Shown here one piece after another: positions 35,564 through 44,666 of a stretch of DNA of 64,000 bases. Every line of letters starts with the position of its first letter. Position 1 is the first letter of the stretch. The notes below the pieces were generated by a model, which was not told the DNA's origin, searched no databases, and was given only the letters and a program-made list of their open reading frames with translations. Position numbers and translations under genes: made by a program. Origin of the DNA: Robiginitalea biformata HTCC2501 (lineage in GTDB: Bacteria > Bacteroidota > Bacteroidia > Flavobacteriales > Flavobacteriaceae); the NCBI RefSeq assembly GCF_000024125.1, contig NC_013222.1:1838501-1902500 (forward strand), given 5' to 3'.

Positions 35564-36660
35564 TGTTCGGGTTTCAGGATGTTGGTGCCGGCATCCAGGC
35601 CGGAGCGGATTTCCACCCGGTCCAGGGTTTGCAGGCCCGTGACGACCTTTTTCATCCCGTCTTCGGTAAGGACGCTGTCGCCTGCCAGCAGCAGGTTCCG
35701 GGGGATGGTCAGGGCGTTTTCCCGCCGGTCAATGACGATATTCGCCTCGCCCGAGAGCCCCGGGTAGAGTTGATTGGGCGGCGCTTTAAACCGGGCTTCC
35801 GCCAGGAATGTCTGGTTGCGCGAATCTTTCTGGGGATAAATACGGGTGAGCCCGGCCCGGAACACCTCGTCGGGGTATGCATCCAGGCTTACCAGGACCT
35901 CCTGCCCCGTCCGGAGCCGGACAATATCCACCTCGTCCACCAGCAACTCCACTACAAAGGAGTCCGGTTTTCCAAGGGTGGCCAGCGGTTCGTTGGGTAC
36001 CACCAGTTCCCCGGGTTCCTTAAAGAGGGCATACACCTTCCCGTCAATAAAACTACGCACGGTAAACTCATCGGCATTTGCCTGGTAGGAGCGGTAGGAA
36101 TTCCGCGCCTGTTCCATTTTCGTACGGAGTTCCCGCTCCAGCCGCGCATATTCGGTTTGCAGTTGATCGAGTTGGTTCCGGGAGCGTTCATAGGCGAGTT
36201 TCCGATTTTCAAAGGTTGCCCGGGAACCAATCTGCTGGGACCAGAGTTTTTCCTGCCTCCGGAAGTTCACCGAGTCGTCGATATAAGCCAGCCGTGCCGT
36301 TTCGATACGGGATGCCAGGTCTCTCAGCGGGGTGGTGCTTCCCTGGTAGTTGGATGCCGCGAGTTCCATCTGCAGGCGCGCATTCTCCCGGCTGAGCTCC
36401 GGGGAGCGATCCGTAATCTTCAACAAGGGCGTGCCCGTTTGCACCAGGTCGCCTTCCCGTACCAGGTTTTTTTCCAGGATGCCGCTAACTGCAGCATGCA
36501 CCTTGTACATGCTGTCCGGCTGCACGGTTGCCGAGGCGTATACAGATTCGGTAATGGTGTTGATTGTCGGCCGCATTTTCCCGGATTCCCCCGAACAGCC
36601 GGGAAATAAAATAGCAAGGGACCAACAGGCGGCCGCAAGAATTCGCTTGACTTTTTTCAT
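35560..36660 (-). CDS. HlyD/RND-type periplasmic adaptor lipoprotein
   Basis: This 366-residue adaptor has a lipoprotein signal (LAILFPGC, Cys about 22), a barrel-sandwich lipoyl domain (about 45-80, VHAAVSGILEKNLVREGDLVQTGTPLLKI), a helical hairpin (about 85-200), a return lipoyl strand (TVRSFIDGKVYALFKEPGELV) and a beta-barrel domain (about 225-300). Such adaptors link the inner-membrane permease to an outer-membrane channel, here presumably a TolC-like protein encoded elsewhere. It overlaps the permease gene by 4 bp. Confidence 0.88.
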   Translation of the reverse strand: MKKVKRILAAACWSLAILFPGCSGESGKMRPTINTITESVYASATVQPDSMYKVHAAVSGILEKNLVREGDLVQTGTPLLKITDRSPELSRENARLQMELAASNYQGSTTPLRDLASRIETARLAYIDDSVNFRRQEKLWSQQIGSRATFENRKLAYERSRNQLDQLQTEYARLERELRTKMEQARNSYRSYQANADEFTVRSFIDGKVYALFKEPGELVVPNEPLATLGKPDSFVVELLVDEVDIVRLRTGQEVLVSLDAYPDEVFRAGLTRIYPQKDSRNQTFLAEARFKAPPNQLYPGLSGEANIVIDRRENALTIPRNLLLAGDSVLTEDGMKKVVTGLQTLDRVEIRSGLDAGTNILKPEQ

Positions 36661-36683
36661 AGTATCCGTAATGGAGGTGACTG

Positions 36684-36989
36684 CTAGGATGCCAGCAGGG
36701 GTTCAAGGGCACGAAGCAAGTCTGGTTTTGACAACACCCCGGATTGCCTCCAGAGCACTTTTCCATTTTTAAACAGGATCATGGTGGGTACGCCCCGGAC
36801 CTGGTACCTGCCGGCCACCTCCTGGTTGCGGTCCACATCTACTTTCACAACCCGCAGGCGGTCGCCCAGTTCGCCTTTCACCTCTTTCAGGATGGGGGCG
36901 AGGGTCTTGCACGGACCGCACCAGTCCGCGTAAAAATCTACCAGTACCGGGTTTTCGGAACGAATCAGGTCTGAAAATGATGCTTTCAT
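36684..36989 (-). CDS. trxA: thioredoxin
   Basis: This 101-residue cytoplasmic thioredoxin has the active site W23-C24-G25-P26-C27-K in DFYADWCGPCKTL, and the cis-proline in GVPTMILFKNG. It is short but complete. It leads the efflux operon, 23 bp ahead of the HlyD adaptor gene, which is an unusual partner; it may serve general redox homeostasis. The divergent universal stress protein gene lies 111 bp away. Confidence 0.93.
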   Translation of the reverse strand: MKASFSDLIRSENPVLVDFYADWCGPCKTLAPILKEVKGELGDRLRVVKVDVDRNQEVAGRYQVRGVPTMILFKNGKVLWRQSGVLSKPDLLRALEPLLAS

Positions 36990-37036
36990 ATCCGTTGGAG
37001 TTTATCAAAAATAGACAAAGTTCCCGGAGGAAATCC

Positions 37037-37080
37037 ATGACCGATATCATATTTGCCCGGCAGCTAATTCCCTATCTTTA
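37037..37080 (+). promoter_or_regulatory. promoter and Crp/Fnr-like dyad upstream of the universal stress protein gene
   Basis: TTTG at 37052-37055, a 17-base spacer and TATCTTTA at 37073-37080 resemble the Bacteroidota promoter with one mismatch. Just upstream, ATGA-N6-TCAT (37037-37050) contains the TGA-N6-TCA core shared by Crp and Fnr sites. It is centred about 43 bases before the expected start, the usual activator position. Both elements are short and could be chance. Confidence 0.35.
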
Positions 37081-37100
37081 AGGATATCACCGCCTGTACC

Positions 37101-37961
37101 ATGAGCCTTAGAATTGCCATACCCACCGATTTTTCCCCCCATGCCGCCCGGGCGGCGCGTTTTGTACTGGAATTGTTCCGGGAGGAAGCCTGTACGTTTT
37201 TCCTGGTCCACACCTATACGCCTTCGTTTTTACGGGCCGAATACCTGATCCACAGCCCCGGGCAGATTGGCCTGGGGGATTCCTACAGGCAGCGGGTGAC
37301 GGATAAGCTGGAGGATTTCCGGGAGGCCCTGTCCCCCGACGCAGGCCCGCAGCACGAATTTTACACGCATGCTGCCTTCAATGCCCTGGATTCCGAATTA
37401 AATGAGATGGCGGGAAAGGAAAAACTCGACCTGATCGCCATGGGCACGCAGGGAGCTACCGGTGCCCGGGAGGTCCTTTTCGGATCCAATGCGGTGCGCG
37501 TTTTGCACCGATCCGATTGCCCGGTTCTGGTGATTCCGGAAGAGGCAGAAGTCCGGCATATCCGGAACATCCTCTTCCCCACGGACTACGCCGTTGACTA
37601 TGACCAGCTCAACCTGGCGGTCCTCAACCATTTTCTCGGGCAGCCCAAAACCCGGCTCCACGTGTTGCACGCCTTTACGGAAGCAGACAGCTCAGAAGAA
37701 AGGCAACGCGCCAGGGAACAATTGCTCGGGCGTTTTGGCGGGCAGATGGCGCTTACCGAAACGGAATCCCAGGGGGTGGCGGATGCCATCAACGCCTTTG
37801 CCGGGGAACATCCTGTGGAATTGCTGGTGATGGTGCGCAACCGGCACACGGCCCTGGAGAACTTCCTGGTTCGTCCCGTCGTGGACCGCATTGGGCTGCA
37901 TACTAGAATCCCATTCCTTGTCCTGCCCCCGGAAAAGGAAGGTAAGAACCAATCAAACTAA
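37101..37961 (+). CDS. universal stress protein, two USP domains
   Basis: The 286-residue cytoplasmic protein contains two tandem USP domains (about 1-148 and 150-280). The first keeps the ATP-binding-type tail IAMGTQGATGAREVLFGSNAVRVLHRSDCPVLVIP (G-x2-G-x9-G-S/N). The second has the fold (RNILFPTDYAVDYDQLNLAVLNHFL) but its tail VRNRHTALENFLVRPVVDRI is degenerate. The tandem form is common in Bacteroidota. Its stop lies 4 bp before the GTG of the ATP-cone nuclease, suggesting a stress-linked operon. Confidence 0.9.
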   Translation: MSLRIAIPTDFSPHAARAARFVLELFREEACTFFLVHTYTPSFLRAEYLIHSPGQIGLGDSYRQRVTDKLEDFREALSPDAGPQHEFYTHAAFNALDSELNEMAGKEKLDLIAMGTQGATGAREVLFGSNAVRVLHRSDCPVLVIPEEAEVRHIRNILFPTDYAVDYDQLNLAVLNHFLGQPKTRLHVLHAFTEADSSEERQRAREQLLGRFGGQMALTETESQGVADAINAFAGEHPVELLVMVRNRHTALENFLVRPVVDRIGLHTRIPFLVLPPEKEGKNQSN

Positions 37962-37965
37962 CGCG

Positions 37966-38817
37966 GTGTCGAACCCCGGGAAGAAAATCAGGAAGTCTTC
38001 GGGAAAGGAAGTCCGGTATTCTGAAAAGAAATTGCGGCGTTCCCTGATGCGCAGCGGGGCAGATGCCCAAACGGTCGATTCCATTGTGGCGACCCTGGGC
38101 GAAGAACTCTATGAAGGGATGACCACCCGGGAGATCCACAACCGGGCCTTTGCGTTGCTACGGGCTGCGCAGAACACCTTTGCCTCCCGGTATAAGTTGA
38201 AAAATGCGATCTATGAGTTAGGGCCCACGGGGTTCCCATTTGAAAAATTCATCAGCGCCCTGCTCAACCATTCGGGGTATCAAACGGAAACCAACCGGGA
38301 ATTCCAGGGGGCCTGCGTGCGACATGAAATCGATGTGGTGGCCAGGAACGGGGATTCCCTGACGCTGATTGAGTGCAAGTTCCATTCCGAACACGGCAGG
38401 AACTGCTCCGTGCGGATTCCCCTGTACATCCACTCCAGGTATCGGGACGTAGCCGCCGGGCCGTCGGTTTCGGGGGCCGGGCAGGGGGTATTAAAGCCGG
38501 CCTGGGTGGTCACCAACACCCGCTTTACCTCGGACGCTCTTGCCTATGGGAAATGTTCGGGGATGTATTTATTGAGCTGGGGCCATCCGCGGGGGAATGC
38601 GCTGAAAGACCGGATCGACCGGCACCGGTTGTACCCGATTACCGTCAGTGTCCTCTTGAGTGCCAGGGAAAAACAATTCCTGCTGGAACGGGAGGTTGTC
38701 CTGGGGCGCCAGCTGCTGCGGGCACCCCATTTCCTGGATCACCTGGGGGTTTCCGATAATCGCAAGGGCCGGATTATTAAAGAGTTTGAGGCGCTTTGCG
38801 GCAAAAAGGACAAATGA
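37966..38817 (+). CDS. ATP-cone domain fused to a Mrr-like restriction endonuclease fold
   Basis: The protein has 283 residues from the GTG at 37966, four bases after the USP stop; no ATG suits as a start. The N-terminal part (about 6-75: EVRYSEKKLRRSLMRSGADAQ) is an ATP-cone, the nucleotide-sensing module of ribonucleotide reductases and NrdR. Residues 85-205 resemble a PD-(D/E)xK nuclease of Mrr type: G88-F90-P-FEKF, E121-x-D123 and E136-C137-K138 in DSLTLIECKFHSEHG, then VVTNTRFTSDALAYG. The C-terminal 60 residues are helical. Coupling ATP sensing to DNA or RNA cleavage is unusual. The same stop codon overlaps the next gene. Confidence 0.78.
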   Translation: MSNPGKKIRKSSGKEVRYSEKKLRRSLMRSGADAQTVDSIVATLGEELYEGMTTREIHNRAFALLRAAQNTFASRYKLKNAIYELGPTGFPFEKFISALLNHSGYQTETNREFQGACVRHEIDVVARNGDSLTLIECKFHSEHGRNCSVRIPLYIHSRYRDVAAGPSVSGAGQGVLKPAWVVTNTRFTSDALAYGKCSGMYLLSWGHPRGNALKDRIDRHRLYPITVSVLLSAREKQFLLEREVVLGRQLLRAPHFLDHLGVSDNRKGRIIKEFEALCGKKDK

Positions 38818-40181
38818 TGAAAACCGAATTGCGTTTTTGGGGGGCTGCGGGATGCGTCACCGGGTCCAAATACCTCATTTCAAACCAGCAGGGAAGGATT
38901 CTGGTGGATTGCGGCCTGTTCCAGGGGCTGAAGTCCCTCAGGGCTTTGAATCGCGCATCCTGGGAAATACCCCCTGCCGATATCGCTGCGGTGGTCCTGA
39001 CCCACGGCCACCTGGACCATGTTGGCCTGCTGCCGAGGTTGGTGCGAGAGGGATTCCGGGGAAAGATTTACGGGACGCGCCCCACCCTGGCGATTGCCCG
39101 GATCATACTGGAGGACAGCGCCAAGATACAGATGGAGGAGGCTGAAAAGGCCCTGAAGGAAGGGTATAGCCGCCATGCAAAACCCGAGCCGCTCTATTCG
39201 CTGGAGGATGTGGCCAATACGCTCCCGCTCTTCAGCTCTGTGGAGACCGGGGAGTGGATTGCCCTGCCGGTACCCGGCTGGCGCGTGAGGTACACTCCCA
39301 ACGGCCATATCCTGGGCTCCTGCTTTATCGAGATGGATGCCGGGGGGACGCGGGTGGTATTCTCGGGTGATATTGGCCGCAGGGAGGATTTGCTACTGCC
39401 TCCGCCGGGACGCCCCCGGCGCGCCGATGTACTCCTGCTCGAAAGCACCTACGGGAACCGGTTGCACCCGGACCTGGATATGGAGGCCGAACTCGCCGCT
39501 CAAATCAAGGGGACAATTACAGACCGCGGCACCTGTATTATCCCGAGTTTTGCCGTGGAGCGCCTGCAGGCCATTATGCTCATCTTACTCAAGCTCCGGC
39601 AACGCAACCGAATTCCCCGATTGCCGGTATATATAGACAGTCCGATGGGGACCAATGTCTTTGAACTCTTTGGTCGCTTTCCGAACTGGCACAAATTGTC
39701 CCGGTCGGATTTCCAGGAAATGAAACGGGAATTTCTGATAGTTTCGGATTATTCGGAAACCTGGAAGGCAATCGACGATCCACGGCCCAAGGTAGTGGTG
39801 GCCGGGAGCGGCATGCTCAGCGGGGGGCGGGTGCTCACCTACCTCGCACAGCTGCTCGACCGGGAGGAAACCCGTATCCTCCTCATGGGCTACCAGGCGG
39901 AAGGTACACGGGGCCGGAATTTACTGGAAGGGGCGAGGGAGTTGAAGATCTTTGGAAAATATATCCGCGTGGCAGCCGGCATTCACCATTACGAATCCCT
40001 GTCGGCCCATGCGGATCAGGAAGAGATTCTCTGGTGGACGGCCGGGATGGAAAATCAACCGGGGCATATCTTCCTGGTACACGGGGAACCCACGGCGGCG
40101 GATGCTTTGCGCGTCAAATTGTTTGCGGAGCGGGGTTGGGTGGCGCGGATACCCAACCTGGGCGAAAGCGTTCGCTTTTAA
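38814..40181 (+). CDS. beta-CASP metallo-beta-lactamase RNA nuclease
   Basis: The roughly 455-residue protein has the MBL fold plus beta-CASP insertion of Ysh1/CPSF73-type RNA nucleases. Metal motifs are THGHLDHVG (H-x-H-x-D-H), GHILGSCFIEMDAG, and SGDIGRRED. The beta-CASP motifs are LLLESTYGNR, a helix-rich insert (about 200-340), SAHADQEEI and LVHGEPTAADALR. Such enzymes cut or trim RNA, including mRNA and rRNA. It overlaps the end of the ATP-cone nuclease by 4 bp. The ATGs at 38814 and 38817 are both possible starts. Confidence 0.9.
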   Translation: MMKTELRFWGAAGCVTGSKYLISNQQGRILVDCGLFQGLKSLRALNRASWEIPPADIAAVVLTHGHLDHVGLLPRLVREGFRGKIYGTRPTLAIARIILEDSAKIQMEEAEKALKEGYSRHAKPEPLYSLEDVANTLPLFSSVETGEWIALPVPGWRVRYTPNGHILGSCFIEMDAGGTRVVFSGDIGRREDLLLPPPGRPRRADVLLLESTYGNRLHPDLDMEAELAAQIKGTITDRGTCIIPSFAVERLQAIMLILLKLRQRNRIPRLPVYIDSPMGTNVFELFGRFPNWHKLSRSDFQEMKREFLIVSDYSETWKAIDDPRPKVVVAGSGMLSGGRVLTYLAQLLDREETRILLMGYQAEGTRGRNLLEGARELKIFGKYIRVAAGIHHYESLSAHADQEEILWWTAGMENQPGHIFLVHGEPTAADALRVKLFAERGWVARIPNLGESVRF

Positions 40182-40293
40182 GCGCCTGATATATATCATG
40201 AGAATATGGGTTACATCGCGATAACTTGTAGAAATATCCAGGAGACCGAAACACAGACTATCTGTTTGGGCTCCGGCAAATTCCAGATCCAAG

Positions 40294-40944
40294 ATGAAGA
40301 ATACACGTAGTACCTTACTGGCCATTGCCTCCCTGGCGATCCTGGGATGCAGTTCCCTGAAGCTCGAATCCGAATACAAGGACCCGGACCGGGTACTTTT
40401 CCACGCCAATAAGCTGTTGGTTGTGGGCATCACCCCGGATATGGCTGTACGGGAGGATTTTGAAACGCGCCTCCGGGAGGTTTTCTCCGGTGAGGGGATT
40501 GAGACCGTCCGCAGTATCGACCTGTTCGACGTGGCCTTTACCCAAACCCCGCAAACCGAAGAAGAGCTCGACCGGGTGGAACAACAACTCCTGGACAAGG
40601 ACTTCGACGCCATCCTCCTGACCAAGGTGGTCGGTACGGAAAGGCATACGAACCTGGCGCAGTCCCTCGGTGAAATAGGTGCTGCCTACGAGCGATTCAG
40701 CCGGGACTATGTGGTCCACCAGGATATCTATTTTGACAAGGCCTATTACGAAGCCCCCACAGATTATTACACGGAAACCTCCCTGTACTGCATTTGCGTC
40801 GGAAAAGAACGCAGCCTGGTATGGCGGAACAATATTTTGATTTCCAACCCCCGCAACCCGGAGAAGGCCATCCGGGATTACATAAGGATGATCAGCAACC
40901 GGATGGAGCACAACCAGGTGTTGTTGGGTACGGATATCTTCTAG
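40294..40944 (+). CDS. lipoprotein, DUF4136-like
   Basis: This 216-residue protein has a lipoprotein signal (LAILGCSSLKLESEYKD, Cys about 19). The mature start YKDPDRVLFHANKLLVVGI with later DFDAILLTKVVG resembles periplasmic proteins of the DUF4136/CsgG group. It lies 113 bp behind the beta-CASP gene and converges on cls. Similarity to the secreted protein at 10903-11541 (both with a strand ending in VxGI or IIPF followed by DL) is faint. Function is unknown. Confidence 0.7.
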   Translation: MKNTRSTLLAIASLAILGCSSLKLESEYKDPDRVLFHANKLLVVGITPDMAVREDFETRLREVFSGEGIETVRSIDLFDVAFTQTPQTEEELDRVEQQLLDKDFDAILLTKVVGTERHTNLAQSLGEIGAAYERFSRDYVVHQDIYFDKAYYEAPTDYYTETSLYCICVGKERSLVWRNNILISNPRNPEKAIRDYIRMISNRMEHNQVLLGTDIF

Positions 40945-40996
40945 GAAACCGGTTAAGCCGAGCCGGATTTTACAATTTAACGCTCCCCAGCCTATC

Positions 40997-42487
40997 TTAA
41001 AGCAAAGGGCTCATCACGCGCGCTGCCCCCTCGGCGAGTTTGTGGCGCCAGGGCCTGCGGCTGAAGGTATCCGGGTCGAGCTCCATGCTCTGGCTGCTGT
41101 CCGAGAGGAAATCCTCCCGGAGGCCAATGGCTGTCTGCCGGTCGAATACCACCGCATTCACCTCGTAGTTGTGCTGGAAACTCCGGTTGTCCATATTGGC
41201 AGTCCCGATGGTTGCCAGCCGGTCGTCGACAGTGAGTATCTTACTGTGCAGGAACCCGCCGGGATACAGGTAGATCCGGATACCGGCCTTCAGGAATTGC
41301 TGGAAATAGGATCGCACGCACCAGGTAACCAGCCGGCTGTCGGTCCGGTCCGACAGCAGGATACGCACATCTACACCTCCCATGGCGGCCGTTTGCAGCG
41401 CCAGTTGGATAGCCTGGCTGGGGATCAGGTAGGGATTGGTGATATAGATGGATTCCCGCGCCCCGTTGATCATGGCAAAGTACAATTGCTCCATCAGTGG
41501 AAAGTCGTCATCCGGACTGGAAGCCAGCACCTGCACGGGGGCATAAGGGACCCCTTCCATTACGGGGAGGGGGGAGGGCAGTGGCAGCCGGCGGCCGGTG
41601 ACCAGTTCCCAGTCATTGAGGAAAACGGTATCCAGGTGGGCAGCCGCCGGGCCCCGCAGCATCAGGTTCATGTCGTGCCACATCCGCAGGTCCTCATCTC
41701 CTTTCAGGTATTTGTCCGAAATATTGATCCCCCCCGTAAAGGCGGTCTGGCCGTCGACCACAATGATTTTTCGGTGGTTCCGGTAGTTGAGGGACCGGAG
41801 GAATTTGCCGAATCGGAAAGGGAGGAAGGCATGGGCTTCGATCCCGGCATGTCGCAATCGTTCCCGGTAGGTTTTGCTCAGGGAGAAGCTCCCGATCGAA
41901 TCGTAGAGCAGGCGGACTTCCACCCCTTGCGCCTCCTTCCGGGCAAAGAGCCGGAACAGGCGCTCTGCCAGTTCGCCCTCTTCGAAGATGTAATACTGCA
42001 GATGGATCGTCTCCCGGGCCGCTTCAAGGGTCTGGAAGATGCGCTCAAAGGTCTGCTGCCCGTCCTTGAGGAGGGTGGCCTCGTTTCCGGCAGTAAGCGG
42101 AAATCCCGTATGTTCCCCGATGATAGCCTGGATCATCCTTTCCGGGTGCCCCTGAATCCCGGGGGCGGCCGGCTGTTCCGGGTGCCCCTGGATTCGAGCC
42201 CCGCCATTTTGGGCCTCCTCAGCACGCGGCGTTTCCCTAAGGGGTACCGGGAGCGGGGTGCGAAGAGGTTGCCGGTATACCTTCAATTTACGCCTGTTCC
42301 TGCCTACCAGCAGGTAGAGCAGGATCCCCCCGACGGGAAGCGTAAAAATCGCCAGGAGCCAGGCCAGGGTTTTTGAGGGCCGGACCCCATGGAGCAGCAG
42401 GCGGACGATGATCGTCAGGGCCAGCAGGATATATCCGGTAATCAGAAAGGTCAGCCACACATGCCTGGGATTTACGGGGTTCGACAA
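40997..42487 (-). CDS. cls: cardiolipin synthase
   Basis: The roughly 496-residue membrane enzyme joins two phosphatidylglycerols to cardiolipin. An N-terminal pair of hydrophobic helices (about 12-33 and 40-60) precedes two PLD-type HKD motifs: H-x-K-x4-D in NHRKIIVVDGQTAFTGGINI and LHSKILTVDDRLATIGTANMDNRS. No ATG starts this frame: TTG at 42487 or GTG at 42457 are the choices. Residues near 100-120 carry two copies of IQGHPE, an internal duplication of the linker. It is downstream of the tonB gene with its own spacing. Confidence 0.9.
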   Translation of the reverse strand: MSNPVNPRHVWLTFLITGYILLALTIIVRLLLHGVRPSKTLAWLLAIFTLPVGGILLYLLVGRNRRKLKVYRQPLRTPLPVPLRETPRAEEAQNGGARIQGHPEQPAAPGIQGHPERMIQAIIGEHTGFPLTAGNEATLLKDGQQTFERIFQTLEAARETIHLQYYIFEEGELAERLFRLFARKEAQGVEVRLLYDSIGSFSLSKTYRERLRHAGIEAHAFLPFRFGKFLRSLNYRNHRKIIVVDGQTAFTGGINISDKYLKGDEDLRMWHDMNLMLRGPAAAHLDTVFLNDWELVTGRRLPLPSPLPVMEGVPYAPVQVLASSPDDDFPLMEQLYFAMINGARESIYITNPYLIPSQAIQLALQTAAMGGVDVRILLSDRTDSRLVTWCVRSYFQQFLKAGIRIYLYPGGFLHSKILTVDDRLATIGTANMDNRSFQHNYEVNAVVFDRQTAIGLREDFLSDSSQSMELDPDTFSRRPWRHKLAEGAARVMSPLL

Positions 42488-42538
42488 CCGGGCAACCGGT
42501 GCCCACCGGCAAAATTACGGTTCCGGGTGCACAATTGG

Positions 42539-43261
42539 CTACAGCAGCTTGAAATTTATGGGGATGCTATACGGGACCCGGACATTTTTGTTTCGTTGCC
42601 TGCCGGGCTTCATTTGGGGGAGGGACGCGATGATCCGCCGGGCTTCGGCCTCCAGCATTTTATCCGGTCCGCGTGTCTCGATTCCGGCAACCTGACCATC
42701 CGTGCCGATATAGAACAACACGTAGACCTTGCCCTGAATACCCAGTTCGGTTGCGGTTTCCGGATATTGGAAATTCCTGGCAATGTGTTCCTGTATCTTT
42801 TGCTGGAAACAGGTGCGTTGCTCCTCCCTGGATACCCCTTCGCAACCCGGAAATACGGGGACTTCTTCAATCACCGCGAAGGGGACGGAGATCTCCTCTT
42901 CCTCTTCGACGACTTCAATATCCGAAGCTTCCAGATCTACGTCGGCCACGACGGTTTCCTGGGTCATTTCCGTACTTTCAATAAGGGTTTCCTCGATTTC
43001 CTCCGTGTCTTCCACCACCTCGATTACTTCGGGGGCAGCCGGTGGCGGTGGGGGCGGGGCGGTTCGAATTTGCTCCGTCTTCGGGACGTTCTCGTCCAGC
43101 ATGGGGACGTCTACCATGTGGATTAATTCCTCATGGGGCTGTTCATACGATTTGTATTCAAGGGCCCGCCAGGTTACAAAGAGTACCAGGGTCAGGCCGA
43201 TCACAAAATACAGGCCGCTGTTGCGGTTCAAATCTGCGTTGGGATGTTTTTTGACTTGCAT
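42539..43261 (-). CDS. tonB: energy transducer TonB
   Basis: This 240-residue inner-membrane protein couples the proton-motive ExbBD motor to outer-membrane receptors. A single membrane segment (about 16-32) is followed by a Pro-rich run (PPPPPPPA), a long acidic linker (about 85-145), and a TonB C-terminal domain (about 158-240; NFQYPETATELGIQGKVYVLFYIGTDGQV). The domain has an extra pair of cysteines (PGCEGVSREEQRTC), typical of Bacteroidota TonB. No exbBD gene is adjacent. Confidence 0.9.
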   Translation of the reverse strand: MQVKKHPNADLNRNSGLYFVIGLTLVLFVTWRALEYKSYEQPHEELIHMVDVPMLDENVPKTEQIRTAPPPPPPAAPEVIEVVEDTEEIEETLIESTEMTQETVVADVDLEASDIEVVEEEEEISVPFAVIEEVPVFPGCEGVSREEQRTCFQQKIQEHIARNFQYPETATELGIQGKVYVLFYIGTDGQVAGIETRGPDKMLEAEARRIIASLPQMKPGRQRNKNVRVPYSIPINFKLL

Positions 43262-43325
43262 GGCGATGGACTTTAGACCATCAATTTACAAGTACTATCC
43301 CCGGAAAAATATGATAATCATCAGG

Positions 43326-44498
43326 TTAGGGACCCACTACCCGAAAGGGAACCACAAATACAGTCTCCCCCCACATCAGCCGTAATTCACCGGATTCGGC
43401 CGTTTCAACGGCCTCGATGGTAAAGTTTTCCACACTCGGTTCCAGCTCCCGGATTTCCATGGGCACCCGTCCGAGGTCCTGCTGGGGGTCGTAATTGTTG
43501 CCGTTCTGCCCGGTTTCCCGGTTGACGATCAATGTACCCCCATCCGGGGCCGGAATGGTAAACAGCGTGTATTCCCCGGCGGGTACGTCCAGCCCGCCCA
43601 ACACCAGGTCCCGGTCTGTTCGGAAGTGGGTGGCCCGGTTAGCCCCTGTACGCCAGCGCTCATTCCACGGGACAATCCCGCCAAACAGCAGGCGTCCCCG
43701 GCGGGCCGGCTGGCCGAAGGTGATTACGATATTTGCCCCCTGGACAGTGGATTCGGTGCGTCCTTCCCCCGACAGGGACCCGATAGGGGAATAGGCGAAG
43801 CGGTTGGCCAGACTTTCAAGATCTACGGGTTCCCCGCGTTTCACGACCAGTTTCCGGGTGGTGGCGGTAGCGTCGAAGTGTTCCAGGGCCCCCGATTGAT
43901 CCGTCCGGGCGTACATGGTACCCCGGTACGGGTGTTGAACGGAAACAGAGTCGGTCCCTTCGCTCCGGATGACAAATTCTGCCGTTCCCCTCCCGGTAAA
44001 CATCGGCTGGCGGACCTCTTCCAGACCGTCGCGCGACATCTGGCGCACGGCGAGTTCATAGGGCCAATGAACCATATCCATCCAGGGAAGCGTACCCGCC
44101 TGGTAGGCAAATGCCTGCCGGCTTTCGGAGGAATCCGTGCGGATCACGCGTATCAGGCTGTCCCCCTCCAGGGTTAGCGTCTCAATCCGATCGGGGTCGC
44201 CCTGCAGCCGATCCGCGGGATAGGCTTCCGAACGGAATTCGATGATATCCCCTTCATCGTCTAATTCCAGGGTCTGTTTCAGGTATTCTGTGCGGGGGCT
44301 GCGAATCAGGACTTCAGCTTCCACCAGGCCGGGGTGCATGCGTATTTGTTCAATAACGAGCGTGTCGTTGCCCAGGGTTGCCGTCAGAGATGCCTCCGGA
44401 GCGGTGCTGTCCGTGCAACGCGACAGGAAGACAGCCGCCAGCAATGTAGGTAAAAGGAAATAAGACCTTGCCCTTCGGGCCGGGATAGGGAGCTTCAT
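43326..44498 (-). CDS. DUF2911 domain lipoprotein
   Basis: The protein has 390 residues from the ATG at 44498, with a long basic n-region and a membrane segment ending in a lipobox-like LSRCTDS. The N-terminal 200 residues are unassigned. The C-terminal half matches DUF2911: GANIVITFGQPARRGRLLFGG, a W, then ANRATHFRTDRDLVLGGLDVPAGEYTLF. Such proteins are exported and are common in Bacteroidota; no activity is known. An open frame extends upstream to 44606, but the signal sequence favours the shorter form. Confidence 0.83.
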   Translation of the reverse strand: MKLPIPARRARSYFLLPTLLAAVFLSRCTDSTAPEASLTATLGNDTLVIEQIRMHPGLVEAEVLIRSPRTEYLKQTLELDDEGDIIEFRSEAYPADRLQGDPDRIETLTLEGDSLIRVIRTDSSESRQAFAYQAGTLPWMDMVHWPYELAVRQMSRDGLEEVRQPMFTGRGTAEFVIRSEGTDSVSVQHPYRGTMYARTDQSGALEHFDATATTRKLVVKRGEPVDLESLANRFAYSPIGSLSGEGRTESTVQGANIVITFGQPARRGRLLFGGIVPWNERWRTGANRATHFRTDRDLVLGGLDVPAGEYTLFTIPAPDGGTLIVNRETGQNGNNYDPQQDLGRVPMEIRELEPSVENFTIEAVETAESGELRLMWGETVFVVPFRVVGP

Positions 44499-44666
44499 TG
44501 GTTCAGGATTTTGCCAGGCGCTGGGAGGCCCGGAGATTTTACACGCAAAAGATACTGAAGAAATTACGGGCTTGAAAGCGAAACCATCAAAGGGTGCAGG
44601 GCGCACCCTGTCCCCGGGATTGTCATCCGGGCGGGCCGCAGAATAGCCCGGTGCGCAACCTCAGAA

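Noticed and set aside
42139..42200. Tandem repeat as a regulatory site
   Set aside because: It lies inside the cls coding frame and keeps that frame, so it is a protein-level duplication.
41042..42376. 444-codon plus-strand frame opposite cls
   Set aside because: Complement of the cardiolipin synthase gene with low-complexity composition.
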